The position numbers were made by a program, and so were the translations under genes. From contig CM060831.1 of NCBI GenBank assembly GCA_030762175.1, forward strand, positions 34,704,001 to 34,768,000: 64,000 nucleotides of DNA, read 5' to 3'. The number at the start of each line of letters is the position of its first letter. The stretch's first letter is position 1. The notes below the pieces were generated by a model. The model searched no databases. It was not told where the DNA came from and saw only the letters and a list, made by a program, of their open reading frames with translations. The stretch comes from Metallyticus violacea. Lineage: Eukaryota > Arthropoda > Insecta > Mantodea > Metallyticidae. Positions 25,252 to 36,739 of the stretch are shown here, in pieces.

Positions 25252-25545
25252 TCGGTCCTAATGGTCTAGTGGTAACCAAACTTGCGTCCTAAACTCAAGA
25301 CCCGGGTTCAATCCCTGTCAGGGTCGAGGATTTTTATCGGGCGTAAAAATCCTAAGTATGGCTTCCTTCGGAAGGGAAGTAAAGCCGTGGGTTCCGTATC
25401 ATACATTTACGGCACGAAAAAAACCTCAAGCCTGAAAGAAGAGGCCTCTGAGCAAAATTTATCGGCCATTTTACGCCCTGAATTGAATGGGACGCTAATC
25501 ACCTGAAATGTTAGAGAGCGTCTGTTAATAAAACAAATCAACAAT
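25252..25545 (+). repeat. SINE family A, full-length copy
   Basis: A box TGGTCTAGTGGTAACC and B box GGGTTCAATCCC are present, then the complete family body and the end ..AACAAATCAACAA. Possible but imperfect target duplication: AATAAGAAT before and AACAAGAAT after. Confidence 0.87.
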
Positions 25546-27089
25546 AACAAACAAGAATTCGAATAACAATTACTAAAGATTTTAAAGAATTAGCTACATA
25601 ATTACATCGTCCAATGTTTGTCTTTTTTAGTGCCTTAAGATAAATTTGTACCTTTTACCCAGTATTCATATACAACAGACAAATACTAATCGAGAGGTGC
25701 AACATTTTGTTGCAAGTTTTTTTCTTATCTCTCTTCATTGATTTTTAATTAACTTTTAATGTGAGCAAAAGTTTTTCCCTTAACAATTTCTTCTTATTTC
25801 TTTTCGTAGAAAATTAACGAATTTTTCAATGTGAGAAAAGATTTTCGCTTCAAAATACGGTTTAGAAATTACAAAACATTCAAATATGATACAATTTAAT
25901 TTCCTGCAAGAGAATTAGTAAAACAGATCTTCAAAACCAAAAATGTTAGAGAGAAAGTGGGAGTGGCAAATGCCAGAGTAATGGTTTTTAAATGTGGGGG
26001 CATAAAGAATTGGAATTAAAATATGAAACTTTGGAAAATAATTCTTGAATCTATGAGCTTTAACATTAAATAAATTATGATTTTTTTCTACACATATCTC
26101 TTTGAAAAAAAACTTATTATATCACATTATGTCCCCCTTTCAGTCAAGCACAATTTTTTCTATTGCAAAAAATGTCTATTTTAAGTTCCCCAGTAGTATA
26201 CACCGATGCTTTGAGAGTTATCACATGAAACTAAATGAGCCTTGCTACTCAGAACTCCGGCCTATGTACGGAACGCAACAGCTCTCCTGAAACATCTGCA
26301 TGCTGGCAGTCATGTCAGCGTGGTGGAAGGAACAGTCGGCTTCCGATGACGGGAACCTCCGTCTTCTCCTTGGCACAATTCTTTTTCTTTATCTGTCACT
26401 TTCCCTATTTTATTTTCTCTTTCTCTCGGTCTATTCTTTTCGGGTTTGATTCCGATTTATGACGTCGTGCAAGAACAGTTCCTCGCCAATATCGGGCATG
26501 TAGGGGGGCCATTTCTCTGTCTCGGCGGTGTCATAATTTCCTCTCCTTCATTCTTTGAGCCCCTGTCTTTCTCTATCTCCGTTTCTCCGCGTTATTTTCT
26601 TTTTCGTCGGGCTTTACCACCACACACATAAATTGTGAAAGTAAATCGAACTTCTTGGCAGTGGATGCCGCTATAAGCAATTTTCCTAATAGAGGCGTAT
26701 ATGTATACCCTCCCTAGGAGGAGAAAAAATAAATTACTGCAACGTTGTGGTTTTACTCACTCGTAAAGAAAACACAGCGCACTTAAACATTAGGTAACAT
26801 CAGGAGGTCCGTAAAACCCGAACCAATGTTCATCTGCAAGATGGTACACAGTAACCGAGCTATTGTTTCTAAACTGTAGAGACTATCGAGGGGAGGGGAA
26901 ATTAAATGTTGCCCGTAGAGCCTCTCTCCAACTTTTAAAAAAGTGCAAACCATGGTCCTTATTAACTATATAATCTTTTCATTTTCACTTTTTTTTAAAC
27001 ACATAGACATCACGAAACGCAAGTGCATAATTAAAAATACAGTCATTAAAGATTTTGGTAAAAAATACCGGAAACATAGCTGAGAACAA
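25546..27089. other. Nothing recognised; pyrimidine-rich patch at 26.35-26.63 kb
   Basis: The patch 26,230-26,640 has higher GC and many CT dinucleotides, but no domain or splice pair that I can support. Confidence 0.45.
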
Positions 27090-27827
27090 TGAAGACGGTG
27101 TACAAGAAGGTTGTTAGGACTACTATAATGTATGGGGCCAAAACCTGGGGCTGGGAAAACACTGAGGAACTGAATTAGGTACTAACGCAGATTCTGAAAT
27201 GGATGCTACAACTAGGGAGAGATACAGAAAATTGTGGGGTTTTTAAAGAGTTTGGTATCTTTCACGGAAGAGTAATTTAAAATAAGAATAATTAAGTACT
27301 GGTTAAGAATAATACGGGAGCTTAAGCCCTTCTTCGAGCAGTTTGTCTGAGGAGCAAATAAGGGAAGGGTGGGATACAGGATGCGCATCAAAAATAAGGA
27401 AAGGTTTAGACAAAATTAGACTAGGGCATATTTGGTTAAGGGAAGAGGACATTACGCGAAATAGTTGGAAAACAGTTAACAGACCTTTACGAGATATAGA
27501 TAGGCTAAATACCGAGACTCAATGTGGAGAAAAAGTATCGTTTAACCTGCAGGCTCAAATAGATCAGGAGTGGGCGGGGGGGGGGGGAATTATCTAGCTG
27601 TCTGTGAGAGAGAAGAAAGAAGTGGTTTCGCGTGGTTCAGATTAGGTGCTTGGAAAGGAAACAAAACAGTTAATGTTCTCTGTTCTGGAGAAAGCGATAT
27701 CTGGCGGCATATTCTGGCAGAATGCAGGGAAACAGAGATTTTAAAAAAGCAGCATTTACCACCACAATTTCTAAATTCCAACAGAAGTTTGAACATCTTC
27801 CGGGATGTGTTGGTGTATGAGAAATAA
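27090..27827 (+). pseudogene. 3' end of a non-LTR retrotransposon ORF2
   Basis: The plus strand reads VYKKVVRTTIMYGAKTWGW (27,090-27,150), typical of the post-reverse-transcriptase region (usually Y..VR.I..YGAE.W). It is followed by ILKWMLQLGRDTENCGVFKE and FGIFHGRV (like ILGLDR.TP..LVLEELG..PL). Later frames give NYLAVCEREERSGFAWFRLG and GESDIWRHILAECRETE, the degenerate terminal Cys-His knuckle of many LINEs. Several stops occur, and a run of ten G at 27,579-27,588 causes a frame change. No poly-A tail is evident. Confidence 0.65.
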
Positions 27828-28591
27828 TCGCTTGTAAAGGGCAAGCAATTTTTCTTCTTAAAGACTGAAAACTGCCTAAGCGTGTAAACATGACAATGTG
27901 TCCATTTGTCTCGAAGGAACAGTTTATTTATCTCCATCATTATGGCTACTGTGCTTAAATTAATCGGTATAATGTCCTCCATCCTACAGTTCAGTTATTG
28001 GAACTCCTTTCCCGACAAATACCTCAGACAGAATTAGCTGACATCACGGTTCCTCTACGCTGCTTGATCACAGAGAACGAAGATACAAAAATAAATAAAG
28101 TATTAAGGGCATTTTAGAATTATAGTAAAATACAGCTGTAGGCGAGGAGACACAATACCAATGAGTGGTATTCTCAATTTCTGCACGCTGTGGAAACCTA
28201 ATCCATGAAGTGATATGCTGATAATACAAACTACATGCACTGGAAGAATCCTCAAACATAAAACAGCTAGAGTCAATTTTCATTTAAAATGTTTAAATAA
28301 TATTTATATTTAATGATATTGGCGGCCATTTGTATAAAATTTTGCTAATTGGAGATTACTTTTAACTGCAATTTAAAAAGTAACTTAAGGTTAGTCATCG
28401 TTTATGTTTCATAAAATAACCTCAGACTACGCAACCTGTAGTTCGCAATAACCGTCAAACCTGTGGCAACATCGGGAAATAATGGAGCGAGTTGATGTTC
28501 AACTGTTCAACCTGAAAAAGCAACAATTAGTCAGTTTTCCCGTATTCTTGACATACTTTTCTTTTTTTCATTCTCCCCCCCCCCCCTTAAC

Positions 28592-28790
28592 ATGTCTTCA
28601 AACACGGATAAAGAAAAGCCAAAGCAAATGCCAACGACAATTTTTAGCAAACGTGAGAAGGATATTGTTACTGATCTGATGCTAAAATATCACAAATGTT
28701 TGGGGGGGGGGAATAGATTCGATCTCAAATAAAGATAAAGAACGTATATCGGGAAAATTGCCATATAGTATAATTCTATTCTGAAGAATT
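28592..28790 (+). pseudogene. Myb/SANT-like DNA-binding domain, broken by a G-run
   Basis: An ATG at 28,592 opens MSSNTDKEKPKQMPTTIFSK, followed by REKDIVTDLMLKYHKCL. A run of ten G then shifts the frame, and DSISNKDKERISGKL follows in another frame (28,712-28,760). This resembles the N-terminal Myb/SANT-like domain (NFT.EEKDLLI.LVLKYK..IE then D..SNKEKE..W..I) found in regulatory proteins and as a companion of PIF/Harbinger transposons. The spacing between the halves fits. A C-run lies just upstream. No transposase was found nearby. Confidence 0.5.
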
Positions 28791-28794
28791 CTGC

Positions 28795-30165
28795 ATTATA
28801 ACCCCAGGCGATATAATGTGTATGTGTGTGCAGTCTATAGCACCTGAAACTCCAGGAAAGTTGCGAATGTTATTTCCTTACATCACCTTCTTTAATTAAC
28901 TTAGGTCTCAGAGCTGCAGTTGCTCTAGTAACTTTATGAATGTTTCTATTGGCCGTTCCTTTCTCTACTTTAAATATACCTTCAATAACTATTTGGAAAC
29001 TACCTGTCAAATAGAACCTTTAAATTATTACTATCATGCTCATCGAATTCAAAGCACGCTATCACTTTGTGATTGTAGCCGGAAACGTAAAAATTGTTCC
29101 ATTTCATCGACATCTTTTGTTAAGCGAAATTGCACATTGAATTTTTATCATTATTTCTTTCATGAAATACATGAGGAGCAGGTGAAATTCATCTTTGGAT
29201 GAGATATCGGAAATCAGAAATCTGTACAATATATCATCGCTTATAAAGTTAGCCTAACATAACCTGAAATTGAACGCAACTCTGTCTATTGTTATTACGC
29301 GGAAATGAAAACCGAAAAATTGAAGAAACTTTATCTACATGAAATTAAAATAAACGCAACTAATCCTATATCTATAAATGAAGTCGCTAAGCTTCTGTAC
29401 TCTGAGAAATATTTAATTTAACAATATCAAACTCTAGTTGGTGCTTGAACTTGAGAAATTTTGTGATTTAATTTTAGGTTAAGATGAAACAATCTTACAT
29501 AAGTGGTTATACAACCAAAATTTCCATGTTAAGCAAACTGATGGTTAATTTTATGCTCTAAACTCAGATTAACTTTTTGTACAACTGGCCATGGGAGTCA
29601 TTGTTTCTAATTTGAACAGGCTCTCTGAATATTTCATATCAGAGTCATACGAGTATATTTAACAAAAACTGTGTGAATACTTTTAAAAAGCGAAAGTAGG
29701 GTTGAAGCATTAGAACTGGACGTCGTAAGCAGGACACATACCCGACTTTGTGAGTGGTAAGGACTCGGTACGGCAAGATATTTGTACTGTGGCTCACTTT
29801 ATCATCTTTCCTGCGAGCGGAGTTGCAAGGTTTAATGGTATTCTGATCCCGTCCGTCGTTACGCCCAGTAAATCGTCAAGGCAAGCACAGTTTAGAATCG
29901 TCTGTATGCGGGGTATCACATCCCTCGATGGCCACAAATAGCATGGGGCATGACAAGTAAGACTGTGCCTGCACTGGGGATCATTTCAGATGAAGAACCG
30001 TGACCTCGTAAAGGACGGAGAAGCAGATAAAGACGCGAGGGGAGTTACTTCGATAAAACACTCACATTATACAAATTACTGACTTTGAATAATTATAATC
30101 AGGCAGAAGCTCAATGTTTATCCTGTGCAGTGTACAATTGACCACAATGCTACATTACATTATAT
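28795..30165. other. Nothing recognised; GC-rich patch at 29.7-30.05 kb
   Basis: The patch shows no repeat match within the window and no recognised protein motif. Confidence 0.45.
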
Positions 30166-30402
30166 GGCCTCGTAGACCCAAGATCACAGGTTCAATCCCA
30201 GCCAGAGTACGTGCATTTTTGAGCGTAAAAATCATAAGGCTTCCTTCGGAAGGGAAGTAAAGTCGTGGGTCCCATATCGTATATTTAATGCACGATAAAG
30301 AACCTCAAGCCAGAAAGATGAGACCTCTGAGCAAAATGTATCGGCCGTTTTACGCCCTGATTTGAATGGGACGCTGATGACCTGAGATGTTAAAATCAAC
30401 AA
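30166..30402 (+). repeat. SINE family A, 5'-truncated copy
   Basis: It starts inside the head (GGCCTCGTAGACCCAAGATC, B box GGTTCAATCCC) and lacks the A box. The body is otherwise typical but loses the AGCGTCCGTAAAT stretch before ATCAACAAAA. The CGTAGACCC head variant is shared with the copy at 32.8-33.1 kb. Confidence 0.83.
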
Positions 30403-31109
30403 AACTTTACATTATTTTTATTAAATTTAGATCTAATGCTATGTAAGAAAAATTTGAGGTCATGTCATGTCATGTTTGCTGTGGCGCAGCTCTACCACAT
30501 TCTCCAAAGATCAAATCTGTTTCAAGGAGATAACCTTCAGCAAGTCTCTAGGATACGCAGTCCAAGATGAGGTCTGGTCGGGGGAAATCATTAGAAGCGC
30601 ACATCGTCCTTATTCCCCCCAGTGATAAGAGAAAAAAGGAGGGGAACCCTCACATTTTTTTCGCAAAACGTTCACCTTCCCATTTACGAACGCAGTTTTG
30701 GATATGCATACACATAATTTAATGCCCCAACAATTGAGTTTGTCTTAATTGTATTATTACTGCCACTTTCAAATTTAGTCAACTTATCTTTCTTAAGCTG
30801 TCTTTAAGTAAATATTTACTTATCTAGTACGATATGTATCACTTCCGACATTAATGGTGGTGTTCGTGTATAATTATTCCATTGCTATCATTACAAAAAA
30901 CTTCAAAAGGTGCACAGATTCAACTGGCCATACGTGCTTTTATAATGCACTTGGTCTATTTGATATGCAATATCTTTATTGGATATTAAATATTCCATAC
31001 TAAAATGTATCATGAAATAGGTATTTAACAATAATAACAATAATAAAATAAAAATAAAGATAAAGATTAATAATTAAAAACAGGAATGTCACATACATAG
31101 TATTCACTC

Positions 31110-31620
31110 AATATGTTTCATCCCTTTACATCCTTTTCAGTCCTAAGCTGTTTCATTTTCAGCCAAAAAAAAAAATCCATTATATCCTCTTTCTTGCTTG
31201 CCAGCAGAGTCCAGTATGGCCATCTCCCTCTGTTCAATATGATAGAGGGTCGTGGTAGATACTTTTCTCTCCATTTTTCCGTACCTTTACATTCTGCTAT
31301 CGTATGTATCTACGATACCTCCTCATCGCAGATGGATCAAATTCTAAGCCCATATGCGTCGGTAATCTTATCCATGCCCCTAGTCTAAGCAACCTGAGCC
31401 CATGGCTCGTGAGCTTGACCCCTATTTGGATGTAATGCTACATTCCACACACAAATTACAGTCCCAATTGTACTTCCAGGGCAATTGTCCATTTCCGATC
31501 TATAATCTTCAAGCGGTTTTTGACCATCCTCCATATACTCCTATTCCCCTGACGCATTATCGACTTGTAGCCCAACCCTATCATTTCCATTACCTAGGTT
31601 AATTTAAATGCAAGCCAAGC
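31110..31620 (-). pseudogene. 3' end of a non-LTR retrotransposon ORF2, second copy
   Basis: The minus strand reads MDKITDAYGLRI near 31,375-31,340, SICDEE near 31,325, then IAECKGTEKWREKYLPRPSI (about 31,300-31,245). The pattern C-x2-E..I..I.ECKG.E.WR matches the Cys-His knuckle seen at 59.4 kb (AKKEYWEHILAYCKGAEEWR). DNA similarity also extends past the knuckle between the two copies. It contains stops and a frameshift. Confidence 0.55.
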
Positions 31621-32842
31621 CCTCCTCCCAATCTTATCTGTTCATGGTAGCACAATGAATGAATAATTCGCAACCAATATTTCACTACTCGGATTTTACA
31701 CTTGTAGGGGCCAAATTTCCTCTTAATTCCGCGATTTGTTGTGTCCCTTCACAGCCCCAAAACTACTTTTAAAAAACGTCATCTGTCGTTCATCGTAAAA
31801 ATGTCAAGTAAATGATATTCTTAATATTGCCTAGCGTCTGTCCAGCACATGTTCATGACTCCGCCTTCCTACAAACCGAACCGTTCGTAAAAATAATTAC
31901 TTTCGTGTTATTTACAAAAATGGTGAGTAGCACTTTTCGCAGGAGTATCTGCTTGTCTCTTTTTACTGACTCTTTGACCCATAAGATTTACAATTGGTTG
32001 CATAATACTAATATGATGGCATCAGTTTGCAGTGAGGAATATGTTGCGGAGGGGAGATAAAAGCAAAACATCTTGTGTTTGATATCATGGTCAAAGTCAA
32101 TCAGATATTAACCGACACCTTTAATGCCAGATGGTTGCCATCTCTAAAATGCTAAAATTTTCATTACTTATACTTTAATTCTAGAAATGCCATTTATAGA
32201 CAGTGAATGTGACAAAAATTATTTTTCATGACGAGAAAAGATTCGGGGATTTCTAAGAGTACCCGTTTGTTACGACCATATAGTGCTATGTTTTCCATTT
32301 TTGAAAAACGTACGCATCGAAGTGTTGTGTATCTACAGCAAAAACAAAAATTATGTGATCAGGGGAGATATAAACTACCAAAGTGTGAGAAAAGCAGCGA
32401 AAACTCCATTGTGTGTGAACAGCAATGAGCGGGAAACAAGGAAACTTTACTGCAAGTATGTCGAGCGTATGTAATTTTCAAATACTCTGGCTTTGTTTAT
32501 CTATTCAGTGTAGTATAAACTGTAATATTTATGTGACTTACAGGAGAACAGTTCTACAGAAAATTGAACACAGAAGCAAAAAGATAATAGTTAATAGAAA
32601 ACAAGCACAAATAGAGGAGGGAAACATCTTTTGTAACAGAAGATAAGAGGATTCACGTTGAATGCAGTATTTATAACTGAAATATTATTCTTAAAACCTG
32701 ATAAACACAGCATTTTATATTTAATGAATTAAACAAAAGCCGTAGCTTTAATACACACAATATATTTAAGTTATTTAAAATGCTGATAGGACTTACGGTT
32801 GTTATATGCTTTCTATTGAAAGAGCTGCAATTTTTTATTTAT
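31621..32842. other. Nothing recognised
   Basis: Overlapping short frames at 31.8-32.65 kb have no recognisable motifs. Confidence 0.45.
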
Positions 32843-33124
32843 TGGTTTTATTTATGGACGCTCTTTAACATCTAAGACCATCAGCTTCCCATTCAATTCA
32901 GGGTGTGAAATGGTCGATAAATTTTGGTCAGATGCTCTTCTTTCAGGTTTGAGGTTTTCAGTTGCCTAAATCTACCACACGGGACCCACGGCATTGTTTC
33001 CCTTCCGAAGGAAGCCATACTTAGCATTTGTACTTCGAAAAAATCCATCGACCCTGGCCGGAATTGAACCCGCGAACTTGGGTCTACGACGCAGGACGGT
33101 TAACCACTAGACCACCGAGACCGA
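32843..33124 (-). repeat. SINE family A, variant head
   Basis: Reverse orientation, full length. The head reads CTAGTGGTTAACCGTCCTGC then GTCGTAGACCCAAGTTCG, unlike the common GCCTCCTAAACCC form, so at least two head subfamilies exist. Body is more diverged than in other copies. Confidence 0.84.
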
Positions 33125-33694
33125 CAGCAACTGCAATATACCTTAATGACATTATGCCAGACAGCAAGGCTTTAAGGATAATAAATGCAAAATTGGGTAT
33201 TGCAGTAGAAGAAAAAATGTACTTTATATTTTCAATGAATGATGGACAGAAATTCTGAATATCTCGAGACCCAATAAAACTACAGGCTAGTCTGCTGCGA
33301 ATGTGTCAACGATCAATTTTGTATAGAACAGAGAGATATCGTGGATTAAACCCATGTGTGATCTTCATGCTCACAAGATTGCGCCTGGAGGGTTTTAGGA
33401 AAATATCCTAAATATCACATCATCTGAGATAGCTACTCTAGAGCCCAAATGTTACTTCGAATATTTCAATATTTGTAAGTCCAAAAGGGAAATTTTTTGT
33501 ATATTTTATAATATGAGAAGGCGAAAAATTATCAAAATATTTATTACGTACACACTTAATAACGAAAGGGTGTTTCTGTTTTCCTTCAAAAGGATGACAT
33601 GTTGATTATTTTAATCTGTGATAACAGAATAAGCGAGGCATTTAGAATAATGAAGAATGGATTTTCGCTTACTGTAAAATATGCAGGCGTCGAG

Positions 33695-33805
33695 ATTTAT
33701 AGCACTAAAACCAGAATGAAGTTTGTTAAACTATAGACATCAGGTGAGAGGAATACAATAGATCACGATACGGTGGCTGATGTTTCGGAAAGTGAAAAGC
33801 TGAAT
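33695..33805 (+). repeat. Dispersed module shared with 50.69 kb
   Basis: GTTTGTTAAACTATAGACAT through ATTTCGG-like TGTTTCGGAAAGTGAAAAGC parallels 50,690-50,785 (GTTTGTAAACGATACC ... CATTTCGGAAGGTGAAAAGT). In both places a tRNA-like segment begins within about 80 bp downstream. Moderate identity judged by eye. Confidence 0.45.
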
Positions 33806-33847
33806 AATCATGTATTATTCTTACACCAAGCAAGATCCGAGTCTCCT

Positions 33848-33910
33848 GGTGCGGTAGAGCGGTTAGAGCTACATTTTCGAGCGACTTTCACAGCAACAGC
33901 TAGATAAGAA
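33848..33910 (+). repeat. tRNA-like A-box segment
   Basis: CTGGTGCGGTAGAGCGGTTA followed by GAGCT resembles a tRNA A box and D arm. The same segment occurs reversed at 34,358-34,390. No B box is seen. Confidence 0.4.
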
Positions 33911-33918
33911 GACCTACA

Positions 33919-34012
33919 AGCGCAACGGCAGAATGGCTCAGACGGTTAGAGCGTCATGCTGTAGTTGTGAAGGAAGTGGCTTCAAACACTCACAGTCTGA
34001 TGCTTTTATTTT
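33919..34012 (+). repeat. tRNA-like SINE family C segment
   Basis: AATGGCTCAGACGGTTAGAG can form a D arm (GCTC/GAGC). A loop holds TGTAG, and GTGGCTTCAAACACTC is a B box-like T arm. Acceptor pairing is poor, so it is tRNA-derived rather than a functional tRNA. Relatives lie at 60.06-60.36 kb. Confidence 0.55.
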
Positions 34013-34309
34013 CCTGCTGGGGTTAAAGGAAATTTGCCATCATTGCAGTGATTTACCCGCTCCTATCAATTTATATTTACTAATAGGAGGTAGGTAGTCA
34101 GACCGTAGCGAGCCGAGCAAAACACTGGGTCCACCGGTTTCTAGGATTTACCGGAGGTTAGCGTTAAGGTTAGTGTGTGTGTTTGAAATAATTGTGAATT
34201 CCAAATAAGAGGAGCTTTTCTACATAACATTTTACACTATATGAATTAATTGCGAATTCCAATAACACAACGGGTGTAAAAATTGAAAAACTCAGTTTTG
34301 TACTACAAA

Positions 34310-34397
34310 ATTTGAGTCTGCTGGAGCTCTGCGCGCAATCTCCGCTGTCGCTTGGGACTGCAGCTCTAACCGCTCAACCGCACCAGCAAACTCAAAT
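34310..34397 (-). repeat. 88-bp palindromic tRNA-like element
   Basis: The ends ATTTGAGTCTGCTGG (34,310-34,324) and CCAGCAAACTCAAAT (34,383-34,397) are inverted and match at 14 of 15 positions. On the minus strand the inside begins TGCGGTTGAGCGGTTAGAGC, related to the segment at 33.85 kb. It could fold as a hairpin. Confidence 0.5.
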
Positions 34398-34660
34398 CCT
34401 CCTTTGCGTAAGGGCAAGCATAATCATGAATTCATGACATAAGAGAAGAATGCCTAAGTGCACGTGTAGGCACAGGTGGGAGCAACCATAGTAGGAAGAG
34501 ATAAACAAAATAAGGACGACTGTAATGTCGACCTGGGCGGAAGAGGGGTAGTAAACACATTGCATACTCTTCCTGGTTCAGTGCATTACTATTAGCCACT
34601 ATAACTCCGCTGCTTTCGTCAAATTGTTGTAATGTGGGAGCTACATACGCCCCCAAAATA

Positions 34661-34917
34661 CCGCCACGGGTGGCCAAAGTCGTTCAGGCGCGGACTCTTG
34701 AACGGGAGTTCTGGGGTAGTTCGATTTTTATCAGGACCGTCCTCCCCGAGTGCGGTTTTTTCCAGGTTTTCCTCAGTCCTTGATAGCTTGGCCTGGAAAA
34801 TTTATTTCCTTCCAATAAAAAAAAATCCATTCTCAATTTATCATTTCATTTCATGCATCATCAGTGTGCTTGTGATGCCTCAGCAGTAAAAATGGACGTT
34901 CAACAATATTAAAAGAG
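34661..34917 (+). repeat. SINE family B, full-length copy
   Basis: The head CCGCCACGGGTGGCCAAAGT, a damaged B box (GTTCGATTTTTATC), the centre CAGGTTTTCCTCAGTC, an A-run and the tail GATGCCTCAGCAGTAAAAAT are present. Part of the centre after CCTTGATAGC is shortened. Confidence 0.85.
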
Positions 34918-35006
34918 TGAGCGAGAGAGAGGCCCCAGAACAAATCGCGAGAACCATGCAATTTAAAGTACAAACAGTGTGAGATGGATCAACGCATATC
35001 AAACAA

Positions 35007-35429
35007 GTGCAAAGGGCTCTAAAAGTTCATCGAAAACGACATAGAGGGGTTAAGAAGATTATCCCCAAACAAGATGCTGTAGTAATTTGCGAAAATGTTG
35101 AAAATCCTTTTTCGTATTCTTACCAGCCTCATTGTGGATATCGAAGTGTTGCCTGCAATAAGACTTTGAGGCATCGACTGCATAGTGCTAGACGCCACTT
35201 TGAAGAGCGGCGAAGAAACAGAAACTTCTTCTTTTCCGTAGGGAACTACGACTGGGACTTGAGCTGCAGGAACTTTCTACGCAGCGGAAATTATGGGATA
35301 TCACAGTTTGTTCCAAGGAAAAAGTATTTTCGCCCTATTCAAGTAAGCAATTATGTGCTGGCCAACGTTAAAATGAAAAATATGTGCAGGAAACATATCA
35401 ATCGGCAGATCTTACTTGTGCTCTGTTGA
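35007..35429 (+). other. Open frame of 140 codons, identity unknown
   Basis: This frame starts just after a SINE B copy. The predicted protein is basic (RHRLHSARRHFEERRRNRN) and includes NYDWDLSCRNFLRSGNYGIS. I recognise no domain. It lies just upstream of a Tc1-like C-terminal remnant and could be the N-terminal part of the same element or an unrelated chance frame. Splice signals were not evident. Confidence 0.25.
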
Positions 35430-35559
35430 GATGTATTACTGACTCTGGACCTGGAGAGTTAATAGAAACCACATCTGACTTGAATGTAGCTGAGTATGAA
35501 AAAGTATTAAGTGATGCAGTTATTTCACGTATCAGTGCACTATTACCATCGAAGAAGTT

Positions 35560-35860
35560 CAGTTATTAGACCAGCGTAAGACAACAGAGAGATACGGCCA
35601 CGGAGGAAAGTTTTTGTTCGATATCCTGACATCCAAGTACTGGATTGCCTCCCTAGCTCGTATGATTTGGATATAATATAGCACGTCTGGTTTCAGATAG
35701 TTAATAAGTGGGAGTTGGTCAAGAAAGAACAGGGCAGCCCTAATGTAGAACTGTTAATGAGTTTTGGAAGATGCAGAATATTTTCAGGACTTAATCAGTG
35801 CAAAGAATGACTTATAGGACAGAAACAGTGTCTGGACCTCATATTGAGCATATTGCATTT
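35560..35860 (+). pseudogene. Possible Tc1-like transposase C-terminal remnant
   Basis: At about 35,620-35,715 the plus strand reads DIQVLDCLPSSYDLDII, then HVWFQIVNKW. This resembles the Tc1 pattern LDWPP.SPDLNPIEHVW, with one stop in place of Glu. A later ELLMSFGR could correspond to the following helix. The match rests on about 25 residues, so it is tentative. Confidence 0.35.
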
Positions 35861-36206
35861 TTAATACGTTATTATTTCTGTTGCAATTATTTCATTCAAA
35901 AATAATTTGTAGAATTTATAATGCAAAATGTGTGTTAAATATAAAAACACAACTGATCAGGCGAACTGGATACATAAAAGAATTAGATCGTTCCACTGTT
36001 AAAATAAGAATAGCCACTAAACACATTAAAGACACAAATAAAACAAATATTTCGAGAAGGGCTGCTTTTCTTCATCTAAAAGGCCCAGGCAAACAAGGTG
36101 CTCAAAATATTTGTTTTATATTGTGTTTAATGGTTATTCTTATTTTAATAGAGCAACGTTATAGTTCTTTTATATATTGTTGCACATGATTTCATCATAC
36201 ATTATG

Positions 36207-36522
36207 TCGGTCCTGGTGGTGTAGTGGTAACCATACTTGCCTCTTAAACCCAAGATCGCGGGTTCAAACCCGGCCAGGATCGATGGATGTTTTCGGACGT
36301 AAAAATCCTAAGTATGGGTTCCTTCGGAAGGGAAGTAAAGCCGTGGGTCCCGTTTCGTACATTTACGGCACGAAAAAGAACCTCAAGCCTGAAAGAAGAG
36401 GCCTCTGAGCAAAATTTGTCGGCCGTTTCACGCCTGGAATTGAATGGGACGCTGATGACCTCAGATATTAAAGAGCGTCCTTAAATAAAACGAATCAACA
36501 AAAAAAAAAAAAAAAAAAAAAA
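36207..36522 (+). repeat. SINE family A, full-length copy with poly-A tail
   Basis: Complete head (GTGTAGTGGTAACC, GCGGGTTCAAACCC), complete body and AACGAATCAACA followed by 23 A. It is directly joined to a second, headless copy. Confidence 0.88.
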
Positions 36523-36734
36523 CGATGGAATTTTTGAGCGTAAAAATTATAAATATGGCTTCTTTCAGAAGGAAAGTAAAGCCGTGGGTCCCATGTCGTA
36601 CATTTACGGCACGATAAAGAACCTCAAGCCTGAAAGAAGAGACCTCTGACCAAAATTTGTCGGCCGTTTCACGCCCTGAATTGAATGGGACGCTGATGAC
36701 CTGGGATGTTAAAGTACGTCCGCAAATACATCTT
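36523..36734 (+). repeat. Headless SINE family A copy joined in tandem
   Basis: It begins CGATGGAATTTTTGAGCGTA, exactly at the junction between tRNA head and body, and runs to GTACGTCCGCAAATA. No head lies upstream of the first copy, so this is not a simple insertion into a full-length copy. Confidence 0.85.
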
Positions 36735-36739
36735 TAAAA

